A stretch of DNA of 64,000 nt. Source: CAVUPF01 sp963743285 (GTDB lineage: Bacteria > Actinomycetota > Thermoleophilia > Solirubrobacterales > 70-9). The notes beneath the pieces are model-generated. The model was not told the origin of the DNA. It was given only the letters and a program-made list of their open reading frames with translations, and made no database searches. A program made the position numbers and the translations under genes. Each line of letters begins with the position of its first letter. Within the stretch, counting starts at the first letter, position 1. Location: the NCBI GenBank assembly GCA_963743285.1, contig CAVUPF010000008.1, forward strand, positions 1 to 64,000, given 5' to 3'. Shown in pieces: positions 50,910-59,356 of the stretch.

Positions 50910-51763
50910 GCCCGGCGACGCTGGAGCGCACCCGGCTCGAGCTCGGCGGGACCAAGACGCGGCTTGTGCAGTCCGGCCCGCCGGAGGCGAGCGAGGCGGT
51001 CGTCTTCGTGCACGGCAACCCCGGCTCCGCCGACGATTGGGAGGCGCTGGTCGTCGCGGCCGGCGACGCCGACCTGCGCGCGGTCGCCTTCGATTTGCCC
51101 GACTTCGGCGAGACGCCGGCGCCTGCGGGCTTCGAGCACACCGCGCCTGGCTACGCGGCCTTCCTGGCCGAGGTGATGGAGGTGCTCGGGATCGACCGCG
51201 TCCACCTGGTCCTGCACGACTTCGGTGGCCCGATCGGGCTGATCTGGGCGGCGATGCACCCCGACGCCCTGGCCAGCGTCACCCTGATCGACACCGGGAT
51301 CCTCCCCGGGTACAAGTGGCACCGGCTGGCGCGAATCTGGCGCACGCCGGTGCTCGGCGAGATCATTCAGGCCACCGCCACCCGCGGGGCGTTCCGCCGC
51401 CTGCTCAACCGCAACGAGCCGCGCGGCCTGCCCCGTCCCTTCGTCGAAGCGATGTACGACCACTACGATCGCCGTACCCGCCGCGCCGTGCTGAAGCTCT
51501 ACCGGGCCACGGATGACCCGGGGGCTGGGGGCGCTGAGTTCGCGGCGCTGATCGCCCCGCGCGACATCCCGGCGCTGGTGATCTGGGGGGAGGATGACGC
51601 CTACCTGCCGGCCGCATACGCCGCCAGCCAGCGCGAAGCCTTCCCCTCCGCCGAGGTCCACGTGCTGCCGGACAGCGGCCACTGGCCCTATGCGGACGCT
51701 CCCCAGACGGTCGAGCGGCTGCTGGTCGAGTTCCTCCCCAAGGTGGGGACGGCTGCGGCCTGA
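50906..51763 (+). CDS. Alpha/beta hydrolase, haloalkane dehalogenase-like
   Basis: 285 residues from ATG 50906, coupled to the monooxygenase. Oxyanion block VVFVHGNPGSADDWEALVVA; nucleophile elbow VHLVLHDFGGPIGLIWAAMH, with Asp where most hydrolases have Ser, as in dehalogenases and epoxide hydrolases; acid LVIWGEDDAYLPAAY; catalytic His LPDSGHWPYADAPQTV. The Asp nucleophile suggests dehalogenase or epoxide hydrolase chemistry. An epoxide made by the upstream monooxygenase would be a logical substrate (inference). Confidence 0.88.
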   Translation: MSPATLERTRLELGGTKTRLVQSGPPEASEAVVFVHGNPGSADDWEALVVAAGDADLRAVAFDLPDFGETPAPAGFEHTAPGYAAFLAEVMEVLGIDRVHLVLHDFGGPIGLIWAAMHPDALASVTLIDTGILPGYKWHRLARIWRTPVLGEIIQATATRGAFRRLLNRNEPRGLPRPFVEAMYDHYDRRTRRAVLKLYRATDDPGAGGAEFAALIAPRDIPALVIWGEDDAYLPAAYAASQREAFPSAEVHVLPDSGHWPYADAPQTVERLLVEFLPKVGTAAA

Positions 51764-52051
51764 AAAGATTGCGCGAGCATCGCCAGCTCGGGCAGCCGGC
51801 TGCCGTGCGCGTCGCGCATCAGCAGCGGCTCGTGGAAGCGGCACCCCGCGCCATCTCGACCGGAAACGCTTGATCGTCCCCGGCATGCGGTCCGCACTCG
51901 CATCGGCGACACCGCACCCCGGCAGCCGAGATGCGTTTCGACAGTACTTCCGCAGGAAGTGTGGTCATGCGAGGTGCCCTCTTCTCGCGCCGGCGAGATC
52001 GCATCAGACCGTCGAGTCGACTCCACTCAGCCTGCGGTTAGCATCGGCTGA
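51764..52051. other. Intergenic region with a short minus-strand gene remnant
   Basis: On the minus strand ~51830-51770 reads FHEPLLMRDAHGSRLPELAM in one frame, a coherent protein-like fragment with no start or stop of its own. Probably the tail of a lost gene. The rest shows no coding signal; TAGCAT at 52039-52044 is the -10 box of the next gene. Confidence 0.35.
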
Positions 52052-52588
52052 GTGCCAGAGCCGATCCTCATTCTCACCGGGCCGCCCGGTGCTGGGAAGA
52101 CGAGGACGGCAGGCCTGCTGACCGCCGGCTCTGAGCGCACGGTCCATCTCGAGTCGGACACGTTCTTCCACTTCATCCGGGCGGGCTACGTCGAGCCGTG
52201 GAAGCCTGAGTCGGGCGAGCAAAACACGACCGTGATGCGCATCGTCGCCGCGGCCGCCGCAGGCTATGCCGAGGCGGGTTACTTCACGATCATCGACGGG
52301 ATCATCAGCCCGCGCTGGTTCTTTGAGCCGTTGCGTGACACCCTCCAAGCAGCCGGGCACGCCGTCGCCTACGCCGTGCTCCGCGCCCCGCTCGACGTCT
52401 GCACCGCACGGGCGGGCGGTCGCGAGGCGAGTCCGATCGCCGACCCGTTGGTCATCGAGCAGCTATGGCGCGATTTCGCCGAGCTCGGCTCGCTGGAGCA
52501 CCACGCGATTGAGAGTGACGGCAAGAGCGCCGCACAGGTTGCCGAAGCGGTGACACAGTCCCTAGGGGAGGGGCTTTTGGGTGTGTGA
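52052..52588 (+). CDS. P-loop kinase-like ATPase (AAA_33/zeta-like)
   Basis: 178 residues from GTG 52052, 7 nt after TAGCAT. Walker A: ILILTGPPGAGKTRTAGLLT. A Walker B-like strand FTIIDGIISPRWFFEPLRDT follows a lid-like helix. VAYAVLRAPLDVCTARAGGR resembles the R-rich lid of small kinases. The C-terminal helix is VIEQLWRDFAELGSLEHHAI. Similar to nucleotide or antibiotic kinases and to zeta toxins, but no antitoxin gene adjoins. A short cupin gene follows. Confidence 0.8.
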   Translation: MPEPILILTGPPGAGKTRTAGLLTAGSERTVHLESDTFFHFIRAGYVEPWKPESGEQNTTVMRIVAAAAAGYAEAGYFTIIDGIISPRWFFEPLRDTLQAAGHAVAYAVLRAPLDVCTARAGGREASPIADPLVIEQLWRDFAELGSLEHHAIESDGKSAAQVAEAVTQSLGEGLLGV

Positions 52589-52617
52589 GGGTGAACGTGC
52601 GGCATAGACTCGGCGCC

Positions 52618-53136
52618 GTGCCGAACATCTACACGCCGAGGTTCGAGGAGGGGGAGCGCCCGGAGGGTTTTCGGGGGCGTCGCGCCCGGATCGGCTACGA
52701 GCTCGGCAGCGAGCTGATCGGGGCCAGCCTCTGGGAGCTGCAACCCGGAGAGGCGGCCTACCCGTACCACTTCCACTACTCCGACGAGGAGCTGGTGATC
52801 GTTCTCTCGGGACGCCCGAGCCTGCGTACGCCGGAGGGGATTCGTGAGCTGGAAGAGGGCGAGGCGCTGCGCTTCGGGCTTGGCGAGGAGGGGGCGCATC
52901 AGGTCCTCAACCGCACGGAGGAGGTGGCGAGGTTCCTGGCGATCAGCAGCCACGGGCGTCCGGACATCGTGGTCTACCCCGACTCAGACAAGATCGGAGT
53001 CGGCGAGCGGCTTGCTCAGGGAGGCGGCCTGCGTGCCTTCTTTCGCCGCGCCGCTTCGGTCGACTACTGGACCGATGAGGAGCCTCCTCGCCCGACTGGC
53101 GGGGCCCCGCAGGCGTCGGGTCCCGACCAGGAGTGA
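52618..53136 (+). CDS. Cupin-domain protein
   Basis: 172 residues from GTG 52618, which has TAGACT 7 nt upstream; an earlier GTG at 52585 would overlap the previous stop. Cupin motif 1: GEAAYPYHFHYSDEELVIVL (HxH...E), then LSGRPSLRTPEGIRELEEGE. Motif 2: GEEGAHQVLNRTEEVARFLA (H). The tail is FRRAASVDYWTDEEP. A single-domain metal-binding cupin of the kind annotated as 'cupin domain' in actinobacteria; possible isomerase or storage/sensor role, not identified. Confidence 0.88.
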   Translation: MPNIYTPRFEEGERPEGFRGRRARIGYELGSELIGASLWELQPGEAAYPYHFHYSDEELVIVLSGRPSLRTPEGIRELEEGEALRFGLGEEGAHQVLNRTEEVARFLAISSHGRPDIVVYPDSDKIGVGERLAQGGGLRAFFRRAASVDYWTDEEPPRPTGGAPQASGPDQE

Positions 53137-53148
53137 GCGTCGCTCAGG

Positions 53149-53598
53149 ATGGCCTCGCCTGACTTGACCGATTGGAGGATTCGCAGCGCAGGGGAGGCCG
53201 AGGCCCCCTTGGTCTTGGCCCTTTGGCGGGCAGCGGAGAGCCCGCCGTCGGTGACCGACACCGAGGACGCTCTCGAGCGCCTGCTGAGGCGCGACCCGGA
53301 TTCGCTTCTGCTCGCCGAGGCGGGCGGGGGGGTCGTCGGCTCGCTGATCGTCGCCTGGGACGGATGGCGCGGCAGCTTCTACCGGCTTGCCGTTCACCCG
53401 CAGTGGCGACGCCGGGGGATCGCCACGGCGCTGATCGGTGCTGGTGAGAGGCGACTGCAGGAGCTGGGGGCGATCCGGCTGACCGCGATCGTGCTCAGCG
53501 AGGAGCGCGTCGCGATCGATCTATGGAGTGCGGTGGGGTATCAGCGCCAGGCAGGGGTCAGCCGATTCGTACGAGTCCTCAGCGACGACGGAGGCTGA
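53149..53598 (+). CDS. GNAT-family N-acetyltransferase (RimI-like)
   Basis: 149 residues from ATG 53149, 12 bp after the cupin stop. WRIRSAGEAEAPLVLALWRA; LLLAEAGGGVVGSLIVAWDG; FYRLAVHPQWRRRGIATALI (acetyl-CoA motif V.p..rrrGIa..Li); LTAIVLSEERVAIDLWSAVG. Complete GNAT fold. Substrate unknown. Convergent with the next GNAT gene (11 bp gap). Confidence 0.9.
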   Translation: MASPDLTDWRIRSAGEAEAPLVLALWRAAESPPSVTDTEDALERLLRRDPDSLLLAEAGGGVVGSLIVAWDGWRGSFYRLAVHPQWRRRGIATALIGAGERRLQELGAIRLTAIVLSEERVAIDLWSAVGYQRQAGVSRFVRVLSDDGG

Positions 53599-53609
53599 GC
53601 CGCCTAGGC

Positions 53610-54131
53610 CTAGGGTTGCGCGGCTGGCGCCGGCCCCAGCAGCCGCTCAACCACCAGCACGTCCCGCCACTGGCCGTCGAGCCGTCCGTGCCGGCAATGG
53701 ACGCCCACCGAGGAGAAGCCGCATCTCCCAACCAGCCGGATGCTGGCGACGTTGTCGGTGAAGAGCTTGCCCAGCAGCTTGTGGAAGTCGTTGAGCTCGG
53801 CCACGACCGCAAGTGCCTCGGCCAAGGCAGTGCCGACGCCCTGGCCCCGCGCCTCTGGTGCGACATAGACGCTTGCCTCACCGACCCCGGAGTAGCAAGG
53901 GCGATCGCTGTAGGAGGCGAGGCCGGCCCAGCCGATCACCGTTTCTTTCACTGCAGCCACGAGGAGCGGAAATCGCTCGACTCCGATTCTCGCCTCGAAG
54001 TCCGCGGCGCGGTGAGGCTCGGTCTCGAAGGTCGATTCTCGGGCGGCGATCGCCGCGTTGTAGATCGCGCAGATCGCCTCGGCGTCAGCAGGGGCCGCAT
54101 CGCGGACGACGACTCTCTCGGCTTCAGGCAC
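53610..54131 (-). CDS. Phosphinothricin-acetyltransferase-like GNAT
   Basis: 173 residues from GTG 54131 (VPEAERVVVRDAAPADAEAI); upstream frame is not protein-like. Motifs: CAIYNAAIAARESTFETEPH, WAGLASYSDRPCYSGVGEAS, VYVAPEARGQGVGTALAEAL (acetyl-CoA loop RGQGVG), GRCGFSSVGVHCRHGRLDGQ and WRDVLVVERLLG. This is the pattern of Pat/Bar-family acetyltransferases, which N-acetylate phosphinothricin or methionine sulfoximine-like amines. The usual HGR..W.D end is present. Complete. Confidence 0.88.
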   Translation of the reverse strand: MPEAERVVVRDAAPADAEAICAIYNAAIAARESTFETEPHRAADFEARIGVERFPLLVAAVKETVIGWAGLASYSDRPCYSGVGEASVYVAPEARGQGVGTALAEALAVVAELNDFHKLLGKLFTDNVASIRLVGRCGFSSVGVHCRHGRLDGQWRDVLVVERLLGPAPAAQP

Positions 54132-54301
54132 GACCTCATTTTCGACCCAATCATGTCCGCCCGCAATGGCCGGCCGGCCAAAGCGGTTTGGCCAGAGCGC
54201 CTCGCGCCGGCCACGGCTCGGTGGCCGGGCTCGATGGTCCCGGTGAGCCTTTGTCGACCCCGGCGGGCTAACTTTGAGCGCCAACGAGGAGGAGGATCGC
54301 T

Positions 54302-54886
54302 ATGAGCAGGCTTGTCGTATCGGAGTTCGTCTCGATTGACGGCGTGATGGAGGACCCTGGTGGAGCGGAGGGCTACAGGCACGGCGGTTGGACCTTTGAG
54401 ATCGACCGCGGCGAGGAGGGTGACAAGTTCAAGCTCGAGGAGGTCTTCGAGGCTGAGGCGCTGCTGCTGGGGCGCCTGACCTATGAAGGGTTCGCGGCCG
54501 CCTGGCCGACGATCACCGACGAGGTCGGCTTCGCCGAGAAGATGAACGCGATGCCAAAGTACGTCGTCTCCTCGACCCTGGAGGAGGCCGGATGGAGCAA
54601 CTCGACCGTTCTCAACGGTGATCTCCGAGACGAGGTCGCGAAACTGAAGGACGAAATCGATGGGGTGATCTTGGTCGCGGGTAGCGCCCAGCTCGTGCAG
54701 GCGTTGCTCGAGCACGACCTCGTCGACGAGCTGCGCCTGATGGTATTCCCGGTCGCCCTCGGCCCCGGCAAGGGCCTCTTCGGCGAGCTCAGCGACAAGA
54801 AGCCGTTGCGGCTGACCGACTCGAGGCAGGTGGGCGACGGCATCGCGATTCTCACCTACGAGCCGGCCCGCGACGGCGCCGCATGA
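54302..54886 (+). CDS. RibD C-terminal-type (dihydrofolate reductase-fold) reductase
   Basis: 194 residues; ATG 54302 with AGGAGGAGG upstream. SRLVVSEFVSIDGVMEDPGG; EALLLGRLTYEGFAAAWPTI; YVVSSTLEEAGWSNSTVLNG; VILVAGSAQLVQALLEHDLV (GGxxL-like); DELRLMVFPVALGPGKGLFG. These blocks define the RibD_C/YyaP family, NADPH-dependent reductases of unknown substrate. A broken paralogue lies at 55456-55958. Confidence 0.92.
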   Translation: MSRLVVSEFVSIDGVMEDPGGAEGYRHGGWTFEIDRGEEGDKFKLEEVFEAEALLLGRLTYEGFAAAWPTITDEVGFAEKMNAMPKYVVSSTLEEAGWSNSTVLNGDLRDEVAKLKDEIDGVILVAGSAQLVQALLEHDLVDELRLMVFPVALGPGKGLFGELSDKKPLRLTDSRQVGDGIAILTYEPARDGAA

Positions 54887-54907
54887 GGGCTGCGCGACGC
54901 GCTGCCG

Positions 54908-55399
54908 ATGAGTGCCCCGACCGAGAACGTCGCGTCTCTGGGTGATGGCGATCTCAAGCTGCGGCCCTTCGAGCCCGCCGACGTAGGGCTGCTCCAGGCC
55001 CTGCTCGCCGAGCCCGAGGTCAGGCGCTGGTGGCCGGATGGCGACTATGACGTCGAGAACGGCTGGGTCGTGGAGGTGGGCGGTGAGTTCGCCGGCTGGG
55101 TCCAGTATGTGGAGGAGGCCTACGAGTACTACCCGAGCGTGGCACTCGACATCGCGCTGAGGACGGCCCTGCACGGCCGCGGCTACGGCCGCCGCGCCCT
55201 GCGGCTCGCGGTCGATCACTTCGTGGCGAAGGGGCACCACCGCTTCACGATCGACCCCAACGTCGACAACGAGCGTGCGATCCGCAGCTACGCCGCGATC
55301 GGCTTCGAGCCGGTTGGGGTGCTGCGCTCATACGAGCGCAACCTCGCCGGCGGCTGGGACGATGCCCTGCTGATGGACCTGATCGTGGCTGGGCGATAG
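54908..55399 (+). CDS. GNAT acetyltransferase, AAC(6')-like
   Basis: 163 residues from ATG 54908. LKLRPFEPADVGLLQALLAE; VRRWWPDGDY; GWVVEVGGEFAGWVQYVEEA; SVALDIALRTALHGRGYGRR (acetyl-CoA loop); FTIDPNVDNERAIRSYAAIG; GWDDALLMDLIVAG. The RRWW start and TIDP.. NERAI..Y segment are as in aminoglycoside 6'-N-acetyltransferases and relatives. Resistance activity cannot be claimed from sequence. It lies 22 bp after the RibD-type gene, probably one transcript. Confidence 0.85.
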   Translation: MSAPTENVASLGDGDLKLRPFEPADVGLLQALLAEPEVRRWWPDGDYDVENGWVVEVGGEFAGWVQYVEEAYEYYPSVALDIALRTALHGRGYGRRALRLAVDHFVAKGHHRFTIDPNVDNERAIRSYAAIGFEPVGVLRSYERNLAGGWDDALLMDLIVAGR

Positions 55400-55455
55400 C
55401 AGGGCCGGCCTGGCGCCTCGCCCTCTCCAGGCAGGCCCATGCCTGGGGTCCAGCC

Positions 55456-55958
55456 CTACGACGTCAAGGAGTAGGCGAGCTCCACGGATCCGTCCGGGAA
55501 CGTCCGTTGCGTTTCGAGCTGGAGCAGGAGGGGTGGCGTGCCTGGCGCTGAGAGGGAAAGTCCTTCGCCGAGCAGGATCGGCAGGAGGACGATCTCCAGG
55601 CGCTCGGGCACGCCGAGTGCCGCGAACGCCCGGATCGTCCGCGGGCCGCCCACCAGGTGGACGTCGCCGTCGCGCTCCGCGGCCCGCATCTGCTCGAGCA
55701 GCTCGGCCGGAGTCTCGGCGGGAAGCGGCCGTGAGGTGAGCACGTAGACACGCTTACCGGGCCACGGCCAGCTCGGCACCCCGAGCGCCGGCTCGAAGGT
55801 GGTGCGGCCCATCAGGACCGCATCGCAGCCCTCGATGAACTCGGGATGGCCGTGTGCTCGCCGGGCCGAAAGTCGGGCATCGACAGCAGTGCCGGGCGGC
55901 CCTCAGGCGTCGCGACGAAGCCGTCAAGGCTTTCTCCGATGCGGGTGCGGATCTGCAT
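55456..55958 (-). pseudogene. RibD C-terminal-type reductase, frameshifted
   Basis: ATG 55958 begins MQIRTRIGESLDGFVATPEG, LLSMPDFRPGEH. At ~55855 the frame shifts by one base; the continuation is HGHPEFIEGCDAVLMGRTTF, PWPGKRVYVLTSRPLPAET, HLVGGPRTIRAFAALGVPER, LEIVLLPILLGEGLSL to TGA 55456. All family blocks are present in order, so a single indel breaks an otherwise complete ~167-residue gene. Confidence 0.8.
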
Positions 55959-56208
55959 GGCGCTCACCCTCGCCTGGACCGGGTTCCCCGCCGAGGTTCG
56001 CACAGACGACCCGGTTGAATCGTCCGGTTGGCTTTCGGCTCCCCCCTTCTCTTGCGCGGATTCCGAGAGTCTGAGCCTCGCTCGGCGGGTCAGGCCGATG
56101 CGGGCGGCGCCGCTCAGGCATCGCGGCTTGCGACTCTCGCTCAGCCGCTGCACGAGTCCTTCGAGACGTATTAGCTGTCGTTGGGCATCGTTGTACCGTT
56201 GTCGATCT

Positions 56209-56496
56209 ATGGCCTTGCGCAGCTCCCACCTGAAGCGCGACGAGGTGCGCGTCCTCCAGCCCCAGCTTGGCGAGGCCCTGATCGTCGAGCGCTACAGCTC
56301 CAAGCACGTCAAGGCGGTGCTCCACCCCGACGACTTCACCGAGTCGCAGGACAGCTCTGTGCTGCCTGACCGACCAGCCGTTGCTTCGCGGACCGAGCTC
56401 ACTGAGCTCCGGGCCCGGGTCCACCGGGTTGCCGAGTCGCCCGAGGCCGAGCTGGTCGACGACGAGGCGTCCACCGAGCGCTTTCGCGGACTTTGA
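56209..56496 (+). CDS. Small antitoxin-like protein, no partner found
   Basis: 95 residues from ATG 56209, 9 nt after TACCGT. VRVLQPQLGEALIVERYSSK, HVKAVLHPDDFTESQDSS: the sequence ERYSKxHxxVLHPDDF is a common core of Phd/YefM-like or SpoVT-like antitoxins, followed by a helical tail (RTELTELRARVHRVAESPEA). No toxin ORF is adjacent (55 bp to an unrelated hydrolase). Possibly an orphan antitoxin. Confidence 0.55.
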   Translation: MALRSSHLKRDEVRVLQPQLGEALIVERYSSKHVKAVLHPDDFTESQDSSVLPDRPAVASRTELTELRARVHRVAESPEAELVDDEASTERFRGL

Positions 56497-56551
56497 CCGT
56501 TGCCGCCGACCAGGTGCACCGGGCCCTCGTCACTGCCTCCCGCCGATCGGG

Positions 56552-57736
56552 ATGAGGATGCAGGCTAGCTCGGCGTCCGCGTCCCCGGAATCTGCCGAGC
56601 TGGCGAATCGATCCTGGCTCCGCCGCCACAGACGGAGCTTGCTGGTAGCCGTCCTTGGCTTGATCGTCGTCGTGGTCGCCGTGGGGGCCGCCGCGAGCTG
56701 GTACTTCTCCTCGGAGGTGCTGGTCCCCGAACGCTCGGGCTGGCCCCTCGATGCGACCGTGGAGGGGCTCTCCCCTGGGCGAGTCGTCCTCTCGCGCTCC
56801 GAAGACACCCTGCGCCCCGGCGTCTACGGCCTCCTCTGGCAGGGTGGCAATGCGATTCTCGGCGAAGTGGTGAAGAGCGACGCCGAGACGGTGACGCGGC
56901 GGCTGGCGGCCGTGCACGGCTACTACCTGCGGCCGGGGATGAAGGTGGCGCTCGACACCGATGTCTATGCGGGCAACCCGCGGCAGACCCTGGGATTGCC
57001 CTTCACCAACGTGCTTGTCCCCGACGAACTGGGGCCGATGCCGGCCTGGCTGATCCCGGGGCGCACGCATACCTGGGCGATCATCGTGCACGGGATCAAC
57101 GGCGATCAGCAAGCGGGCCTTCGCATCGCGCCCACCCTGCACCGAGACGGTCTGCCCGCGATGCTGATCACCTACCGCGAGGACCTCGGCGCTCCGCCCA
57201 GCCCCGACGGTCTGCACCACATCGGCCTCACCGAGTGGCGCGACCTGCAGGCGGCGGCCCGCTACGCGCTCTCCCACGGCGCCCGTCGCCTCGTCCTGAT
57301 CGGCTACTCGATGGGCGGTGCAATCGTCGCCCAGTTCATGGAGCGCTCGCCGCTCGCGCATCGGGTCGGCGGCCTCGTCCTCGACGCCCCGGCTCTTGAC
57401 TGGAAGTCGATCCTCGAATTCAACGCTGAACAGATGGGTTTGCCCGGGTTCCTGGCGACTCCGGTCGAGTGGGCGATCGACGCCCGCATCGATCCGGACT
57501 GGGGCAGCCTCGACGCGCTCGATCACCCCGAAGACTTCCACCTGCCGATCCTGCTCTTCCACGGCACCGAGGACAAGCTGGTGCCGATCTCAAGCAGCGA
57601 CGCCTTCGCCGCAGAGCTGCCCCACTGGGTCACCTACTACCGGGTGGCAAAGGCCGGTCACACCGAGTCCTGGAACGTCGATCCAAGCCTTTATGAGCGG
57701 CGGCTGACGGCGTTCCTGCACCGCATCGGCGCCTGA
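56552..57736 (+). CDS. Membrane-anchored alpha/beta hydrolase
   Basis: 394 residues from ATG 56552. One N-terminal membrane helix (LLVAVLGLIVVVVAVGAAAS) anchors an exterior hydrolase. HTWAIIVHGINGDQQAGLRI (oxyanion strand), nucleophile Ser in LVLIGYSMGGAIVAQFMERS, acid in LFHGTEDKLVPISSSDAFAA and His in VAKAGHTESWNVDPSLYERR. The triad Ser-Asp-His is complete. An esterase/peptidase of the S9/BAAT-like kind located outside the membrane. Converges on the methyltransferase gene (3 bp). Confidence 0.9.
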   Translation: MRMQASSASASPESAELANRSWLRRHRRSLLVAVLGLIVVVVAVGAAASWYFSSEVLVPERSGWPLDATVEGLSPGRVVLSRSEDTLRPGVYGLLWQGGNAILGEVVKSDAETVTRRLAAVHGYYLRPGMKVALDTDVYAGNPRQTLGLPFTNVLVPDELGPMPAWLIPGRTHTWAIIVHGINGDQQAGLRIAPTLHRDGLPAMLITYREDLGAPPSPDGLHHIGLTEWRDLQAAARYALSHGARRLVLIGYSMGGAIVAQFMERSPLAHRVGGLVLDAPALDWKSILEFNAEQMGLPGFLATPVEWAIDARIDPDWGSLDALDHPEDFHLPILLFHGTEDKLVPISSSDAFAAELPHWVTYYRVAKAGHTESWNVDPSLYERRLTAFLHRIGA

Positions 57737-57739
57737 GCT

Positions 57740-58501
57740 TCAGTCAGGCTTCGAGACGACGAGTCGCAGCCCGAGGTCCAGCTCCGGAGTCGAGCGCAGG
57801 TGGCCGTGGCGTTCGTCCCAGGCGCCGCTCTCGAGGTCTGTCCGCAGGGCCTCGAGCCCGCGCTCGGCCTGCGCGGCTTCCGCTGCACCCATCAGCTGCC
57901 AGACCGAGCTACCGCGCCGTATCGCCGGGTCGAGGTGCAGCTCGGGACGGTCCCAGAGCGCGCAGAAGAACCCGTCCGTGCAGAGGCGGGGGATCGGCAC
58001 CGGCACGACTCTGGCGCCGGGGAGCGCCGCCACCAGCTCGGCAATCGACGGCATCAGCTCGGTGTGGATCTCCAGCAGACGGGGGACGTAGTCCCGCACC
58101 ATCCACATCTCCGCCAGGGCCGGGCCGTCGAAGGTAAGGACGACGACTCGCCCGCGCGAGACCCGGGTCATCTCGGCCAGGCCGGCGGCGGGATCCGCCC
58201 AGTGTTGGATGGTGATGATCGCCATCGCCGCGTCGAAGCTGTCGTCCTCGAAGGGGAGGTCTTCCGCCGTCGCCTGGATCACCGCCGCGGCGCTGAGCCC
58301 TCGCTGGGCGATCATCACCTCGGAGGGCTCGACCGCGGTCAGGTCACGGTCGGCCGGCTCATAGGAGCCGGTGCCGGCGCCGACGTTGAGGACGGTGCGG
58401 GCATCGCCGAGGGCAGCTTCGATGCGGGCCGCGATCCGCGGATCGGGCTGGCGTACCTCGCTGTAGCCGCGCCCCAGTTGGTCATAGGCGGCGCCGGTCA
58501 A
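57740..58501 (-). CDS. SAM-dependent methyltransferase (type 11)
   Basis: 253 residues; TTG 58501 is chosen because sense starts at LTGAAYDQLGRGYSEVRQPD. Motif I TVLNVGAGTGSYEPADRDLT; VEPSEVMIAQRG; post-I DSFDAAMAIITIQHWADPAA; GLAEMTRVSRGRVVVLTFDG. The first ~60 codons are duplicated, in decayed form, at 59940-60116. Upstream of it lies the 3' remnant of an osmC gene, showing that an OsmC-methyltransferase gene order was copied. Substrate unknown. Confidence 0.88.
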   Translation of the reverse strand: MTGAAYDQLGRGYSEVRQPDPRIAARIEAALGDARTVLNVGAGTGSYEPADRDLTAVEPSEVMIAQRGLSAAAVIQATAEDLPFEDDSFDAAMAIITIQHWADPAAGLAEMTRVSRGRVVVLTFDGPALAEMWMVRDYVPRLLEIHTELMPSIAELVAALPGARVVPVPIPRLCTDGFFCALWDRPELHLDPAIRRGSSVWQLMGAAEAAQAERGLEALRTDLESGAWDERHGHLRSTPELDLGLRLVVSKPD

Positions 58502-58639
58502 GGCCTCGGCTCGACCACGATGGGGCAGCTGATCCTGTTGGCGATCATGTAGTGCTGACGGGCGCCGTGGTGAAGATCCATGGCTCTGCCCCGGGTCCTC
58601 ATTGAATGAGACCCGGGAGCAGAGCACGGCGCCGGCGGC
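58325..58639. repeat. 315-bp direct repeat, left copy (methyltransferase 5' end plus osmC 3' remnant)
   Basis: Aligns without gaps to 59940-60254 (offset 1615), ~85-90% identity by eye. In this copy the methyltransferase part is intact, while the osmC part (minus strand, SCPIVVEPRP and upstream) has no gene body. It borders the RES/Xre module on its left. Confidence 0.85.
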
Positions 58640-58665
58640 AACTATCAAAATTACGACAGATAGGG

Positions 58666-59315
58666 CTAGAAAATTCGGATGTTGAAAGAGCGGGCGATAG
58701 AAGCCAGGGCTGGGTTCTCAGGCTCGATGGGCTGTCGTAAAAGCTCTTTGATCTCGACATCGTGAAAGACAGCCCAGCACTCCCACTCGGTGTTAAGGCG
58801 AGATAGGTAGCGGATTCCGGCAAGGGAAGGCTGACCTCCTGGCTCCCGCTGCTCAAAGGCCCACTTCCCGATCCAGCGCGTTATGCGTCTATCCCCGCCC
58901 CGAACTGTGGGCACGTCAAGCTCGAGTAGCCGTAGTAGGCGAGGAGCGGGGCAAGCTCGTCCTCCAAGTGGCGACGCGTTTTTAGTGCCTCGACATCGAG
59001 AAATCGGATAACAGGAAGACTTTCGGTTGGAACGAAGGTCGCTTGAACCGCAATTCGTTGATTGCGCCAATCCGCAGGAACCTCGCCAACGTTCATAAAG
59101 CCATCCTCCGCCGCTGCCGCCGTCAACGCCGGGTTAGGGCGAAAGCGCGAAAGAGTCTCTCCAAAACACGCCTTTAGATCCGTGGCGAAATAGCAGACGC
59201 CATAGTTTTCGGTCGGGCTATCGAATCGATTACCGGCCCTCGGATAGTCAAGATCGCCAGCGCGGGGAGGGTCGGGGAAGCTGATCGGGTCTGGCGTCCT
59301 GCCTACCCGCCACAC
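58666..59315 (-). pseudogene. RES-domain toxin with one frameshift
   Basis: From GTG 59315: VWRVGRTPDPISFPDPPRAG, AGNRFDSPTENYGVCYFATD, LKACFGETLSRFRP, the classic RES start (R.G.RF....Y.V.Y.A....C..E). At ~58905 the frame changes: DVPTVRGGDRRITRWIGKWA, LAGIRYLSRLNTEWECWAVF, then FNIRIF and stop 58666-58668. Repairing one base gives a complete ~216-residue toxin. As read it lacks the C-terminal half. Lower GC than neighbours. Confidence 0.8.
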
Positions 59316-59356
59316 TCCCGAACTGGGCGGTTTGACGATCTCTACGGCGATTCAGC

